64,000 bases of DNA, taken from contig NZ_JYIX01000035.1 in assembly GCF_000956505.1 (NCBI RefSeq), forward strand, positions 62,001 through 126,000, in the 5' to 3' direction. The translations under genes and the position numbers were made by a program. The notes beneath the pieces were generated by a model that saw only the letters and a program-made list of their open reading frames with translations, was not told the origin of the DNA and ran no database searches. The stretch is from Microbacterium azadirachtae (GTDB lineage Bacteria > Actinomycetota > Actinomycetes > Actinomycetales > Microbacteriaceae). Below, in pieces: positions 52,751-64,000 of this stretch. Each line of letters starts with the position of its first letter. Position 1 is the first letter of the stretch.

Positions 52751-54321
52751 CAGACTCCGATCAGGGCGGGGGCCGGATCCGCGATGGAGACCGGACGGGA
52801 AGAGGCGAGGAGGTGGTGCGCGCCGACCGAGACCGGCCGGGCGAGCGCGGCGTCGATCATGGCCCGGGCGACCTGGAGCAGGTTGCGGTCCTCGACCGCG
52901 GTGCGGGTCAGATCCTCCGACGGCCGCCAGGAGCGCACGGTCGCCCGCGCCTCCTCCAGGCCCTCGACGGAGCGCAGGGGGCCGACGAGATCCCACATGA
53001 GGTCCTGCAGGGCGGTGCGGGAGAACGGATCCGCTGTCGCAGCCCGATCGGCATCGCCGGCCAGGGGCGTCCGCTCCGGGACATCGGCGGCGACGCGGGG
53101 CCCCGGTGCGACCGTTCCCAGCGCCGCCGCGGCGCGTGCGCCGAACACGGCTCCCTCGAGCAGTGAGTTCGAGGCGAGCCGGTTGGCGCCGTGCACGCCC
53201 GTCCGTGCGGTCTCGCCGACCGCGTAGAGGCCGGGCAGCGTGCTGCGACCCTCGGCGTCGGTGACCACGCCGCCCATGAGGTAGTGCGCGGCGGGTGTGA
53301 CCGGAATGGGCTCTCGGGCCCAGTCGAAGCCGCGCTCCCGCGTCACCCGGTCGATCGTGGGGAAGCGCCGGGCGAGACGTTCCGCGCCCAACGCCGTGGC
53401 ATCGAGACGCACCGGATGACCCTGTTCGCGTGCGCGGCGCACGACGGCCCGCGTCACCACGTCTCGCGGGGCGAGTTCGCCGTCGGGGTGCGCGTCGAAC
53501 GCGAAGCGCGTTCCGTCGTCGTCGATGAGCGTCGCCCCCTCTCCGCGCACCGCCTCGGAGATCAGGAACGCGGGCCCAGGCGCGGCCAGGATCGTGGGGT
53601 GGAACTGCATGAACTCCAGGTCGGCGACGGCGGCGCCCGCGCGCAGGGCGGCCGCGATGCCGTCGCCCGTGCAGACCGCCGGGGCCGTGGTGTGCCGGAA
53701 CAACCGGCCCGCACCGCCCGTCGCGAGGATCACGGCGTCCGCCGAGACCTCCACGATCCTTCCGGCGGCGAGGAGGCGCGCTCCGCGCACCGCCGCATCC
53801 TCGACGATCAGGTCCACGAGCATCGTGTGCTCGCGCACCGCGATGCCCGCATCCCGCACGGCGCGCACGAGCGCGGCGGAGATCGCCGCTCCCGTCGCGT
53901 CGCCGCCGGCATGCGCGATCCGCGCCGCGGAGTGCGCGGCCTCGAGCCCGCGCAGGAGCCGCCCCTGGGGGTCGCGATCGAAGGGCACGCCCCGGGCGAC
54001 CAGCTCGGCGATCCGTGCCGGCGCCTCGCCCACGAGCACGTCGACCACCGCAGCATCCGAGAGGCCGGCCCCTGCGGCGAGCGTGTCCGCGGCGTGCGCG
54101 GCGGGGGAGTCGGCCACGCCGTCGGCGTCCACGCCGTACACCCCGGCGATGCCTCCCTGAGCGAGCGCGGTCGCGCCGTCACCGAGGGCGTCCTTCACCA
54201 CGACGTCGACGCGGTGCCCGGCCTCGTGCGCGTGCAGCGCCGCGGTGAGGCCCGCGATCCCGCCGCCGATCACGAGCACGTGCAGCGCCTCGGCGGCGCG
54301 GCGCTCGCGGGAGGCCGTCAT
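52750..54321 (-). CDS. nadB: L-aspartate oxidase
   Basis: 523 residues. Oxidises aspartate to iminoaspartate with FAD. VLVIGGGIAGLTAALHA, TALAQGGIAGVYG, ILATGGAGRLFRHTT, GDGIAAALRAGAAVADLEFMQFHPT and the histidine/arginine site ARTGVHGANRLASNSLLEG. The C-terminal helical domain is complete. Overlaps nadA and nadC by one nt each. The product is channelled or released to NadA. Confidence 0.96.
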   Translation of the reverse strand: MTASRERRAAEALHVLVIGGGIAGLTAALHAHEAGHRVDVVVKDALGDGATALAQGGIAGVYGVDADGVADSPAAHAADTLAAGAGLSDAAVVDVLVGEAPARIAELVARGVPFDRDPQGRLLRGLEAAHSAARIAHAGGDATGAAISAALVRAVRDAGIAVREHTMLVDLIVEDAAVRGARLLAAGRIVEVSADAVILATGGAGRLFRHTTAPAVCTGDGIAAALRAGAAVADLEFMQFHPTILAAPGPAFLISEAVRGEGATLIDDDGTRFAFDAHPDGELAPRDVVTRAVVRRAREQGHPVRLDATALGAERLARRFPTIDRVTRERGFDWAREPIPVTPAAHYLMGGVVTDAEGRSTLPGLYAVGETARTGVHGANRLASNSLLEGAVFGARAAAALGTVAPGPRVAADVPERTPLAGDADRAATADPFSRTALQDLMWDLVGPLRSVEGLEEARATVRSWRPSEDLTRTAVEDRNLLQVARAMIDAALARPVSVGAHHLLASSRPVSIADPAPALIGV

Positions 54322-55640
54322 CAGGCCACCGCCACCGGAGGGCGCGCCGCCAGCATGCGCTCGAGCGCGACCCGCGCCGGGTCCGCCACGTCCGCGGGTA
54401 CCGTGATCCGGTTCGGGGTGCGCCCTGCCACGAGTTCTTCGAGCACCCAGGCGAGGTAGCCAGGGTGGATCCGGTACATGGTCGAGCACGGGCAGACCAC
54501 CGGATCCAGGCAGAAGATCTCATGCTGCGGATACTCCGCCGCGAGCCGTCGGACGAGGTTGATCTCGGTGCCGACCGCGAAGGTCGTCGGTTCTGTCGCG
54601 GCGGCGATGGCCTTGCGGATGAAGTCGGTGGAGCCGGCCTCGTCCGCGGCGTCGACGACCTCCATCGGGCACTCGGGGTGCACGATCACGCGCGCCCCGG
54701 GGTGCTCGGCGCGGGCCTGGTCGATCTGGGCGACCGTGAAGCGGCGGTGCACCGAGCAGAAGCCGTGCCAGAGGATGACGCGGGAATCCTGCAGCTCCTC
54801 CGCGGTGGATCCGCCGAGGGGGCGGCGCGGGTTCCACATCGGCATCTGCGCGAGCGGAACACCCATCGCCTTCGCCGTGTTGCGGCCCAGGTGCTGGTCC
54901 GGGAAGAACAGCACACGGCGTCCGCGGGCGAACGCCCACTCCAGGACGGTCCGGGCGTTCGAGGAGGTGCACACGATGCCGCCGTGCCGGCCCACGAAAC
55001 CCTTGATGGCGGCCGAGGAGTTCATGTAGGTGACCGGGATCACAGGTACGAGCCCGTCGGCATCCGGCTCGTCGAGCGGGCCGAGGACATCGGCGAGCTG
55101 CTCCCAGCAGTCCTCGACCTGGTCGATGTCGGCCATGTCCGCCATCGAGCAGCCCGCCGCGAGGTTCGGCAGGATCACGGCCTGGTCCTCTCCGGAGAGC
55201 AGATCCGCCGTCTCGGCCATGAAGTGCACGCCGCAGAAGACGATGGCCTCCGCGTCAGGGTGCTGCTTCGCGAACCCTGCGAGCTGGAACGAGTCGCCCA
55301 CGTGATCGGCGTGCCGCACGACCTCCTCGCGCTGATAGAAGTGCCCGAGCACGACGACGCGCTCGCCGAGGGTCGCCTTGGCCGCGCGGATCCGGTCGTG
55401 CAGCTCGTCCTCGTCCGCCTCTCGGTAGGAGGAGGGGAGCTCTCCCTGGCGGGGCGCACCGGTCGGGATCACGTCGCCCATGGAGGATCCGGGGCCGTAG
55501 CCGGGGATCGTGTCGAAGTTCCACGGACCCGCGGCGAGATCGGTCGTGCAGGTCGACTCGGTGGAAGCTCCCGTGACGATCAGGCGCAGTGCGTGGTCGA
55601 CGGACGGATCGATCGGTGAGTGCAGAGAGGTGGTGCTCAT
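54321..55640 (-). CDS. nadA: Quinolinate synthase A
   Basis: 439 residues. Condenses iminoaspartate and dihydroxyacetone phosphate using a 4Fe-4S cluster. Cluster cysteines are expected in NLAAGCSMADM, VCTSSNARTV and LDPVVCPCSTMY; VLGHFYQREEVVRHADHVGDSFQLA binds substrate. The ~85-residue N-terminal extension is usual in Actinobacteria. ATG overlaps the nrtR stop by 4 nt. Confidence 0.96.
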   Translation of the reverse strand: MSTTSLHSPIDPSVDHALRLIVTGASTESTCTTDLAAGPWNFDTIPGYGPGSSMGDVIPTGAPRQGELPSSYREADEDELHDRIRAAKATLGERVVVLGHFYQREEVVRHADHVGDSFQLAGFAKQHPDAEAIVFCGVHFMAETADLLSGEDQAVILPNLAAGCSMADMADIDQVEDCWEQLADVLGPLDEPDADGLVPVIPVTYMNSSAAIKGFVGRHGGIVCTSSNARTVLEWAFARGRRVLFFPDQHLGRNTAKAMGVPLAQMPMWNPRRPLGGSTAEELQDSRVILWHGFCSVHRRFTVAQIDQARAEHPGARVIVHPECPMEVVDAADEAGSTDFIRKAIAAATEPTTFAVGTEINLVRRLAAEYPQHEIFCLDPVVCPCSTMYRIHPGYLAWVLEELVAGRTPNRITVPADVADPARVALERMLAARPPVAVA

Positions 55641-56365
55641 GAGGTCCTCGTCTCGTCGGAGGCGAGCGGGCCGCGATCGGCGAGCTCGACGTCGGTGGCA
55701 TCGCGGTACAGCCGGGCCGGCCGATGGCTGCCCGTGCGGAACGCGTTGGTGGGGATCAGGGTCCGCGTCGCGTCGACCTGGCGGCGGAAGTTCGCGGGAT
55801 CCAGCTTGCGACCGAGGATCGTCTCGTACGCCTCACGCAGGTCGGCCAGCGTGAACTCCGGAGGCAGGAATCCCTGTGCCACGCGGCTGTATCCGGCTTT
55901 GTTGCGCAGTCGCCATGCCGCGTACTCGACGATGCGCGCGTGATCGAAGGCGAGGGTGGGCAGGTCGGAGGCGTCGAACCACTCGACGTTCTCGATCTCC
56001 ACACCGGCCGACCGGCGCTCCGCCAGCTGCTGGTCGACGAGATCCTCGCGCAGCAGCGCCCAGTACACGACCGAGATCACCCGGCCGGGGGCGCGGTCCA
56101 CGGCGCCGAACGCGTAGAGCTGCTCGAGGTAGCTGGGGGCGAGGCCCGTGGTCTCGGCGAGCGTGCGCGCGGCCGCTGCCGCGAGGCCCTCGCGCACGTC
56201 GAGCCATCCGCCGGGGAGCGCCCAGTCGCCGGCATGCGGGGCGCGCGTGCGGCGCACCAGAGGCAGGGCGATGCGCGGGGCGGCGCTGCCGTCGCGGCGC
56301 ATCGTGAGGATCACCGTCGAGACGGCGAGGCGGATGCCGTCCTCGGATCCTTCGCTTCTGGTCAC
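55637..56365 (-). CDS. nrtR: NrtR-type Nudix transcriptional regulator of NAD synthesis
   Basis: 242 residues: a Nudix domain (~10-150) and a C-terminal winged helix (~165-235: PPEFTLADLREAYETILGRKLDPANFRRQV). The Nudix box reads GGWLDVREGLAAAAARTLAETTG; where catalytic Nudix enzymes have REUxEE it has RTLAET, so it has lost key glutamates, as fits a sensor of ADP-ribose rather than a hydrolase. First gene of the NAD operon and likely represses it. GTG 56365 has GGAGG 11 nt upstream. Confidence 0.9.
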   Translation of the reverse strand: MTRSEGSEDGIRLAVSTVILTMRRDGSAAPRIALPLVRRTRAPHAGDWALPGGWLDVREGLAAAAARTLAETTGLAPSYLEQLYAFGAVDRAPGRVISVVYWALLREDLVDQQLAERRSAGVEIENVEWFDASDLPTLAFDHARIVEYAAWRLRNKAGYSRVAQGFLPPEFTLADLREAYETILGRKLDPANFRRQVDATRTLIPTNAFRTGSHRPARLYRDATDVELADRGPLASDETRTS

Positions 56366-56367
56366 CG

Positions 56368-56401
56368 TGACTTTAACCTCCGGGGTCCGATCTTAGAGTC
56401 A
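56368..56401 (-). promoter_or_regulatory. Candidate NrtR operator over the NAD-operon promoter
   Basis: Imperfect inverted repeat TGACTTTAA (56368-56376) and TTAGAGTCA (56393-56401), 8 of 9 positions matching, spacer 16 nt. The minus-strand -10-like TAAGAT (56395-56390) lies in the right arm and spacer. Position suggests autoregulation; the assignment is inferred. Confidence 0.55.
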
Positions 56402-56521
56402 TTCCGACCAGAAGGCGAGTCCATGACGTAACGAAGTGCGGACGCAGGTCTTCGCGGTGCTGCCGCGGCAGGCCCTCGTCGCGATAGGATGAGCGCGCAC
56501 AATTGAACACGTGGCCGCATG

Positions 56522-56818
56522 GTCTGTGCGGGAGAGTCCGGTGATCGTGGCCGGACACCGAAGGAGCAAGCCTCCCCGCCAATCTCTCAGGTAACCGCAC
56601 CGCGCTGACCCGGCCGCTCTGGAAAGTGATTTCGAGCGAAGCAAGAAATCAGGTTGAGCGAGGCCGCCGAAGGCGCCCGAGCCGAAACCCCGGTGATCAG
56701 ACCCTCGCGGATCTCCACCTCTTCTTGCCTCACGACGGATCCGCCGACGGTGAAAGCCCAGCGCCCCCTCGAGGTGCCAGGGCGAAGCTCTCAGGCCTAT
56801 GACAGAGGGGGAGTTCTC
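56522..56818 (+). ncRNA. Tandem glycine riboswitch controlling gcvTHP
   Basis: Aptamer 1 (~56522-56626) shows GGGAGAG, CACCGAAGGAGCAA, AATCTCTCAGGTA and CTCTGGAAAG. Aptamer 2 (~56712-56813) shows GCCGACGGTGAAAGCC, GCGAAGCTCTCAGGC and GACAGAGGGGGAG, with P1 made by CTCCACCTCT pairing with the last strand. The ~80-nt linker has its own hairpin. A TAGGAT box at 56485-56490 is the likely promoter. In this class glycine binding normally turns the cleavage operon on. Confidence 0.9.
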
Positions 56819-56866
56819 GGATCCGCGCGCCGCGCGGGTTCTCACCGATCCGCACGGGAGAGCTCC
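56810..56866 (+). promoter_or_regulatory. Expression platform: SD-sequestering helix
   Basis: GGAGTTCTC (56810-56818) can pair with GAGAGCTCC (56858-56866; eight Watson-Crick pairs and one G-U), which covers the gcvT ribosome site. The first bases are also the 3' strand of aptamer-2 P1, so glycine binding and SD pairing compete. Confidence 0.6.
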
Positions 56867-57973
56867 ATGACAGACCCCCGCTACACCCCGCTCCGGGAGC
56901 GCCACGAGGCGCTGGGAGCATCGTTCACCGACTTCGGCGGCTGGCAGATGCCGGTCCGCTACACGTCCGACCTCGCCGAGCACCACGCGGTGCGCGCGAG
57001 CGCGGGTATCTTCGACATCTCGCACATGGCGGAGTTCACGATCATCGGCGCCGACGCGGGGGAGTACCTCGACTACGCACTGGCCGGCCGGCTGTCCGCG
57101 CTCGCGGTGGGCAAGGCGAAGTACTCGCTGCTGCTCGCCGAGGACGGCGGGATCATCGACGACGTCATCGTCTACCGTCTCGGCGACGACGACTTCCTCA
57201 TCATCAGCAACGCGGGCAACCGCGACGCCGTGCGCGAGGCGCTCCTGACCCGCACGACGGACCGCGAGGTCGCCGTCGAGGACGTCTCCGACGACTACGC
57301 CCTCATCGCGGTGCAGGGACCGAACGCCGAAGCGATCCTCGCCGGCACCCCCGGCATCGACGACGTCTCGATCCCCTGGGCGGAGCAGAAGTACTACGCC
57401 TGGGCGACCGCGGTCTACAACGGCAAGCCGCTGCTGCTCGCGCGCACGGGCTACACGGGCGAGGACGGCTTCGAGCTCCTCGTCGCCGCGGAGGATGCCG
57501 CCGCGCTCTGGGATGCGGTCGTCGTCGCCGGCGCGGAGCACGGACTCGTCCCCGCGGGCCTCGCCGCGCGCGACACGCTGCGCCTCGAGGCCGGAATGCC
57601 GCTCTACGGTCACGAGCTGAACCGCGACACGAAGCCGGCCCAGGCCGGGCTCGGCCGCGTCGTCGTCTCCGACAAGGAGAGCTTCGTCGGCAAGAGCGGC
57701 ACCACCCCCGCCGAGGGTGCGCGCGTGCTGGTCGGCCTGGCCGCGGAGGGCCGCCGTGCCGGTCGCGCCGAGTACGCGGTCGTGACCGAGGACGGTGCGG
57801 TGATCGGCGAGATCACCAGTGGCGCCCTGAGCCCCACGCTCGGCCACCCCATCGCCATGGCCTTCGTCGACCCCGCGGTCGCCGAGGGCTCCGTCCCCCT
57901 GTTCCTCGATGTCCGCGGAACGAAGATCCCCGCGACCATCACCGCCCTGCCTTTCTACCGGAGGAAGAAATGA
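56867..57973 (+). CDS. gcvT: Glycine cleavage system T protein (aminomethyltransferase)
   Basis: 368 residues. Transfers the aminomethyl carbon to tetrahydrofolate, releasing ammonia. [64 protein letters not shown] and [19 protein letters not shown] are diagnostic. ATG 56867 has GGGAGAG, the site the riboswitch can hide. Overlaps gcvH by 4 nt. Confidence 0.97.
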   Translation: MTDPRYTPLRERHEALGASFTDFGGWQMPVRYTSDLAEHHAVRASAGIFDISHMAEFTIIGADAGEYLDYALAGRLSALAVGKAKYSLLLAEDGGIIDDVIVYRLGDDDFLIISNAGNRDAVREALLTRTTDREVAVEDVSDDYALIAVQGPNAEAILAGTPGIDDVSIPWAEQKYYAWATAVYNGKPLLLARTGYTGEDGFELLVAAEDAAALWDAVVVAGAEHGLVPAGLAARDTLRLEAGMPLYGHELNRDTKPAQAGLGRVVVSDKESFVGKSGTTPAEGARVLVGLAAEGRRAGRAEYAVVTEDGAVIGEITSGALSPTLGHPIAMAFVDPAVAEGSVPLFLDVRGTKIPATITALPFYRRKK

Positions 57974-58347
57974 CCGATCTGAACACCCTGCGCTACAGCG
58001 AAGAGCACGAGTGGGTCGCCGTGGACGGCGAGTCCGCGACCATCGGCATCACCGACTTCGCCGCCGACGCCCTCGGCGACATCGTCTTCGTCGAGCTGCC
58101 CGCCGTCGGCACCTCGTTCAGCCGCGGAGACGTCTTCGGCGAGGCCGAGTCGACGAAGTCCGTCTCCGAGCTCTACGCGCCGGTCGACGGCACGGTCCTC
58201 GAGATCAACGACGCCGTCATCGACGACCCGTCGCTCGTCAACTCCGCCCCGTTCGAGGGCGGCTGGCTGGTCAAGATCTCGGTCGCGGCGGGCGCGGTCG
58301 ACGGTCTCCTCGACCGCGACGCCTACGTCGCCCACACGGAGGGCTGA
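57970..58347 (+). CDS. gcvH: Glycine cleavage system H protein
   Basis: 125 residues. Lipoyl carrier: the lysine is in [29 protein letters not shown] and [14 protein letters not shown] ending complete it. It shuttles the aminomethyl group between P, T and L proteins. ATGA overlap with gcvT; 2 nt before gcvP. No L protein or lipoate ligase is in the window. Confidence 0.97.
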   Translation: MTDLNTLRYSEEHEWVAVDGESATIGITDFAADALGDIVFVELPAVGTSFSRGDVFGEAESTKSVSELYAPVDGTVLEINDAVIDDPSLVNSAPFEGGWLVKISVAAGAVDGLLDRDAYVAHTEG

Positions 58348-58349
58348 GA

Positions 58350-61220
<2,871 letters not shown>

Positions 61221-61240
61221 GAACCGCGCGAGCCGGAAGT

Positions 61241-61282
61241 ACGACGAGGCGCCCTGGGAACGGTCCCAGGGCGCCTCGTCGT
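61241..61282 (+). terminator. Terminator after gcvP
   Basis: Perfect 19-bp stem ACGACGAGGCGCCCTGGGA (61241-61259) with 61264-61282 and loop ACGG; the strongest terminator in the window. Confidence 0.92.
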
Positions 61283-61416
61283 GTCAGGTCACCAGTAAGT
61301 AACGGTTAACGGTACGCATTCGTGCGATCGGCGGATCGGCGGTTAGGCTCAGTTATCCCTGAGCACTCGACGACGAGTGCGCAGTTTGCTGTCAACTGTC
61401 CACAGGAGGACACAAC

Positions 61417-63045
61417 GTGAAGCGCAACAAGATCGCCCTCGCGGGCATCGGGCTGCTTGCGGTGGGCGCACTCGCCCTCGCCGGCTGCTCCAGCAAGTCG
61501 GGTGGCGGAGACGCCACCGCGTCGGCCGGCGGCAACTCGACCGCCGTCATCAAGGTCAGCGGAAGCGAACCCGAGAACCCGCTGATCCCGACCAACACGA
61601 ATGAGGTCGGCGGCGGAAAGATCCTCGACTCCCTCTTCGCGGGACTCGCCTACTACGACGCCAAGGGCAAGCTCGTCAACGACATGGCCGACTCGATCAA
61701 GGTCGACGACGCCAACAACCTGACGGTCAAGGTGAAGCAGGGCAACACGTTCTCCAACGGCGAGAAGGTCACGGCCGACAGCTTCATCAACGCCTGGCAG
61801 TACGGCGCCAAGTTCTCCAACAAGCAGCTCAACCAGTCCTGGTTCAGCGACATCGAGGGCTTCAGCGACTCCGCCGACTCCGAGCTGACCGGCCTGAAGA
61901 AGGTGGACGACTACACGTTCACGATCAAGCTGGCCAACCCCGTCGCCGCGGACTTCTCGCAGCGTCTCGGCTACTCGGCCTACTACCCGCTGCCCGAGGC
62001 GTCCCTCAAGGACATGGCGACGGCCGGCGAGAACCCGATCGGCAACGGACCCTACAAGTTCGCCAAGGCGGGCGCGTGGCAGCACAAGGTCGAGCTCGAC
62101 CTCGTGAAGAGCGACTCCTACAAGGGTGGACGTCAGGCCAAGAACGGCGGCGTGAACTTCATCTTCTACGCGACGGCCGACGCGGCGTACGCCGACCTGC
62201 AGAGCGACAAGGTCGACGTGATCGACCTGATCCCGGCGTCCGCGCAGCAGACGTTCGAGTCCGACCTGGGCGACCGTGCCGTCAACCAGCCGGCCGCGAT
62301 CTTCCAGTCGTTCTCGATCCCGGGCAACGCCGCGCACTTCACCGGTGACGAGGGCAAGCTGCGTCGCGAGGCCATCTCCATGGCCATCGACCGCGCCGCG
62401 ATCACGAAGACGATCTTCAACAACACCCGCACCCCAGCCAGCGACTTCACCTCGCCGGTCATCGCGGGCTGGTCCGACTCCCTCCAGGGCGCCGACGTGC
62501 TGAAGTTCGACGCGAAGAAGGCGAAGGACCTGTGGGCTCAGGCCGACAAGATCTCGCCGTGGGAGGGCAAGTTCCAGATCGCCTACAACTCCGACTCCTC
62601 GCACCAGGCCTGGGTCGACGCGGTCTCCAACCAGCTGAAGAACAACCTCGGCATCGACGCATCGGGCAACCCCTACGTCGACTTCGCTGCTCTCCGCAAG
62701 GACGTGAACGCGCGCACCATCCAGACCGCGTTCCGCACCGGCTGGCAGGCCGACTACCCGGCGCAGTACAACTTCCTGCAGCCGATCTACGGCACCAAGG
62801 CGTCGTCGAACGACACCGACTACTCGAACCCCGAGTTCGACAAGCTGGTCGCGAAGGGCGCCTCGGCGACCGACCAGTCCGAGGCCACGAAGGACTACGC
62901 CCAGGCCCAGGAGCTGCTGCTCAAGGACCTCCCGGCGATCCCGCTCTGGTACTCGAACGTGAACGGCGGCTTCGCCAAGGGCGTGAACAACGTCCAGTTC
63001 GGATGGAACTCGGTTCCGCTGTACTACGAGATCACCAAGGGCTGA
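61417..63045 (+). CDS. Oligopeptide ABC transporter substrate-binding lipoprotein (OppA/DppA family)
   Basis: 542 residues. Signal peptide with lipobox LAGC (lipidated C24) and a Ser/Gly linker. The SBP_bac_5 domain shows VKVKQGNTFSNGEKVTADSFINAWQY, GNGPYKFA, AISMAIDRAAITKTIF and a C-terminal DLPAIPLWYSN. Captures peptides outside the membrane. GTG 61417 has AGGAGG upstream. Base composition is somewhat less extreme in codon choice than neighbours, as for a highly expressed gene, and it contains no GGATCC site. Confidence 0.94.
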   Translation: MKRNKIALAGIGLLAVGALALAGCSSKSGGGDATASAGGNSTAVIKVSGSEPENPLIPTNTNEVGGGKILDSLFAGLAYYDAKGKLVNDMADSIKVDDANNLTVKVKQGNTFSNGEKVTADSFINAWQYGAKFSNKQLNQSWFSDIEGFSDSADSELTGLKKVDDYTFTIKLANPVAADFSQRLGYSAYYPLPEASLKDMATAGENPIGNGPYKFAKAGAWQHKVELDLVKSDSYKGGRQAKNGGVNFIFYATADAAYADLQSDKVDVIDLIPASAQQTFESDLGDRAVNQPAAIFQSFSIPGNAAHFTGDEGKLRREAISMAIDRAAITKTIFNNTRTPASDFTSPVIAGWSDSLQGADVLKFDAKKAKDLWAQADKISPWEGKFQIAYNSDSSHQAWVDAVSNQLKNNLGIDASGNPYVDFAALRKDVNARTIQTAFRTGWQADYPAQYNFLQPIYGTKASSNDTDYSNPEFDKLVAKGASATDQSEATKDYAQAQELLLKDLPAIPLWYSNVNGGFAKGVNNVQFGWNSVPLYYEITKG

Positions 63046-63066
63046 TCAGCCCCAGGGATCACACCC

Positions 63067-63098
63067 GCGAGGCGGTGACGACCACGTCACCGCCTCGC
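63067..63098 (+). terminator. Stem-loop between the binding protein and the permease
   Basis: 14-bp stem GCGAGGCGGTGACG (63067-63080) with 63085-63098. Within the operon it would lower permease expression relative to the binding protein, or protect the upstream mRNA end. Confidence 0.75.
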
Positions 63099-63154
63099 GC
63101 GCTGTCGAAAACAGTGTCGTGCACGTCGAACACGTGACACGATTCTCTCAACGA

Positions 63155-63196
63155 GGCGTCACGCCCGCACCGATCGTGCGGGTACCCGAGACGCCT
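63155..63196 (+). promoter_or_regulatory. Hairpin just upstream of the permease ribosome site
   Basis: Outer AGGCGT/ACGCCT and inner CCCGCAC/GTGCGGG (63164-63182), ending 8 nt before GGAGGGAGGG. May affect translation of the permease. Confidence 0.4.
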
Positions 63197-63219
63197 CCTC
63201 ATCTGGAGGGAGGGCGAAT

Positions 63220-64000
63220 GTGGTCGGTTACATCCTCAAACGCCTCTTGCAGGTGATCCCCGTCTTCATCGGGGCCACCCTGCTCATCTACTTTCTGGTG
63301 TTCGCCATGCCTGGCGACCCCATCGCGGCGCTCTTCGGCGACAAGCAGCCGAGCAAGCAGCTGCATGACGCGCTCGTCGCGCAGTACCACCTCGATCAGC
63401 CGTTCATCGTGCAGTACTGGTACTACCTGACCGGGATCTTCCGCGGCGACATGGGGACCACGTTCTCCGGACGCTCCGTGAACGACGTGCTCGCGGCGAC
63501 GCTGCCGGTGACGGGTCGACTCGCGGTCATGGCGATCGGGATCGAGTTCACGCTCGCGATCATCATCGGGACGTTCTCGGCGCTGCGCAAGGGCAAGATC
63601 TTCGACAACTCGATGCTGGTGCTGTCGCTGTTCTTCATCTCGCTGCCGATCTTCGTCATCGCGTTCCTGGCGCAGTACTTCCTCGCCGTCAAACTGCAGT
63701 GGTTCAGTCCCACGGTCGGCGCGACGAACGACTGGGGCGACATGTGGTTGCCCGCGATCGTGCTGGGCCTCAGCCTCTACGCGGTGAGCATGCGCCTGAT
63801 GCGCGGTTCCGTCATCGACACGCTCAACCAGGACTGGGTGCGCACCGCGTACAGCAAGGGCCTGCCGCGGCGCCGGGTCATCCCGGTGCACGTGCTGCGC
63901 AACTCGCTGATCCCGGTCATCACCAACTCCGCGACCAACTTCGGCGTGCTGCTGGTGGGCGCGACCGTCACCGAGGGCATCTTCAACATCCCCGGCGTCG
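63220..64000 (+). CDS. Oligopeptide ABC transporter permease (OppB/DppB family), 3' truncated by window
   Basis: About 260 residues are present; no stop before the edge. GTG 63220 reads VVGYILKRLLQVIPVFIGAT, the first helix of DppB-type permeases. FAMPGDPIAALFG, TLPVTGRLAVMAIGIEFTLAI and the start of the EAA loop, WVRTAYSKGLPRRRVIPVHVLRNSLIP, follow. GGAGGGAGGG at 63205-63214 supports the start. Partner of the lipoprotein upstream; OppC and ATPases should follow off the window. Confidence 0.94.
   Translation, partial: MVGYILKRLLQVIPVFIGATLLIYFLVFAMPGDPIAALFGDKQPSKQLHDALVAQYHLDQPFIVQYWYYLTGIFRGDMGTTFSGRSVNDVLAATLPVTGRLAVMAIGIEFTLAIIIGTFSALRKGKIFDNSMLVLSLFFISLPIFVIAFLAQYFLAVKLQWFSPTVGATNDWGDMWLPAIVLGLSLYAVSMRLMRGSVIDTLNQDWVRTAYSKGLPRRRVIPVHVLRNSLIPVITNSATNFGVLLVGATVTEGIFNIPGV

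Overview
The window looks like a chromosomal segment of a high-G+C actinobacterium of the family Microbacteriaceae, most likely Microbacterium or a close relative. The reasons are the strong G+C bias at third codon positions, frequent GTG starts, actinobacterial families (DUF4307, DUF4245, DUF6264, PhoH2 with a PIN domain, a membrane-anchored mycosin-like protease), and about twenty promoters in which a TANNNT box sits 6 nt before the start codon (leaderless mRNAs). There is no prophage, transposon or CRISPR array. Nearly all of it reads as ordinary core chromosome with small accessory islands.

Layout. 1-5.2 kb: end of a mycosin-like protease, NDH-2, glutamate decarboxylase, small YciI, PASTA and coiled-coil proteins. 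5.2-6.4 kb: a MepB-like protein, a LysM-like anchored protein and an odd tRNA-Leu(UAA). 6.5-9.7 kb: a PLP aldolase/deaminase-like gene coupled to a lactone oxidase, then lemA. 9.7-14.6 kb: a YcaQ/AlkZ-like glycosylase, an AI-2E-type permease coupled to ilvA, greA and DUF4307. 14.7-35.7 kb: a block that, from memory, follows the Mycobacterium tuberculosis order Rv1080c-Rv1112 (greA, DUF4307, small membrane protein, HlyIII, Z-prenyl synthase, phoH2, fumC, DUF4245, xseB/xseA, ispH, ychF), with fba/glpX, an ECF sigma/anti-sigma pair, rmuC and an exonuclease inserted. 35.7-46.7 kb: an accessory stretch with higBA, a truncated LysR-type protein, two alpha/beta-hydrolase-fold proteins, DUF4279, an isochorismatase-like hydrolase, an Fpg/Nei glycosylase, an acyltransferase, a HesB-like protein, an AhpD-fold protein, a 57-residue mini-protein, a DUF559-type gene surrounded by hairpin repeats, and an MFS exporter. 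47-50.7 kb: ABC exporter, SDR, glycosyltransferase. 50.7-56.4 kb: a de novo NAD operon (nrtR-nadA-nadB-nadC-cysteine desulfurase). 56.5-61.3 kb: tandem glycine riboswitch and gcvTHP. 61.4-64 kb: start of an oligopeptide ABC transporter operon, which runs off the end.

How it works together. The NAD operon makes quinolinate and NaMN from aspartate, with a cysteine desulfurase that can build the Fe-S cluster of NadA and an NrtR-type regulator as first gene. The glycine-cleavage operon is controlled by a two-aptamer glycine riboswitch whose last helix strand can also pair with the gcvT ribosome site. fba and glpX are divergent and act in opposite directions around fructose-1,6-bisphosphate.

Most unusual feature. 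Two solitary genes with an AbiEi-like winged-helix N terminus and a DUF559 (PD-(D/E)XK) C terminus are each bracketed by their own family of long palindromic repeats: two elements around 19934-20764 and five around 43901-44809. The repeats have conserved loops as well as arms. This pairing of a nuclease-fold gene with hairpin repeats is the best candidate here for an undescribed system.
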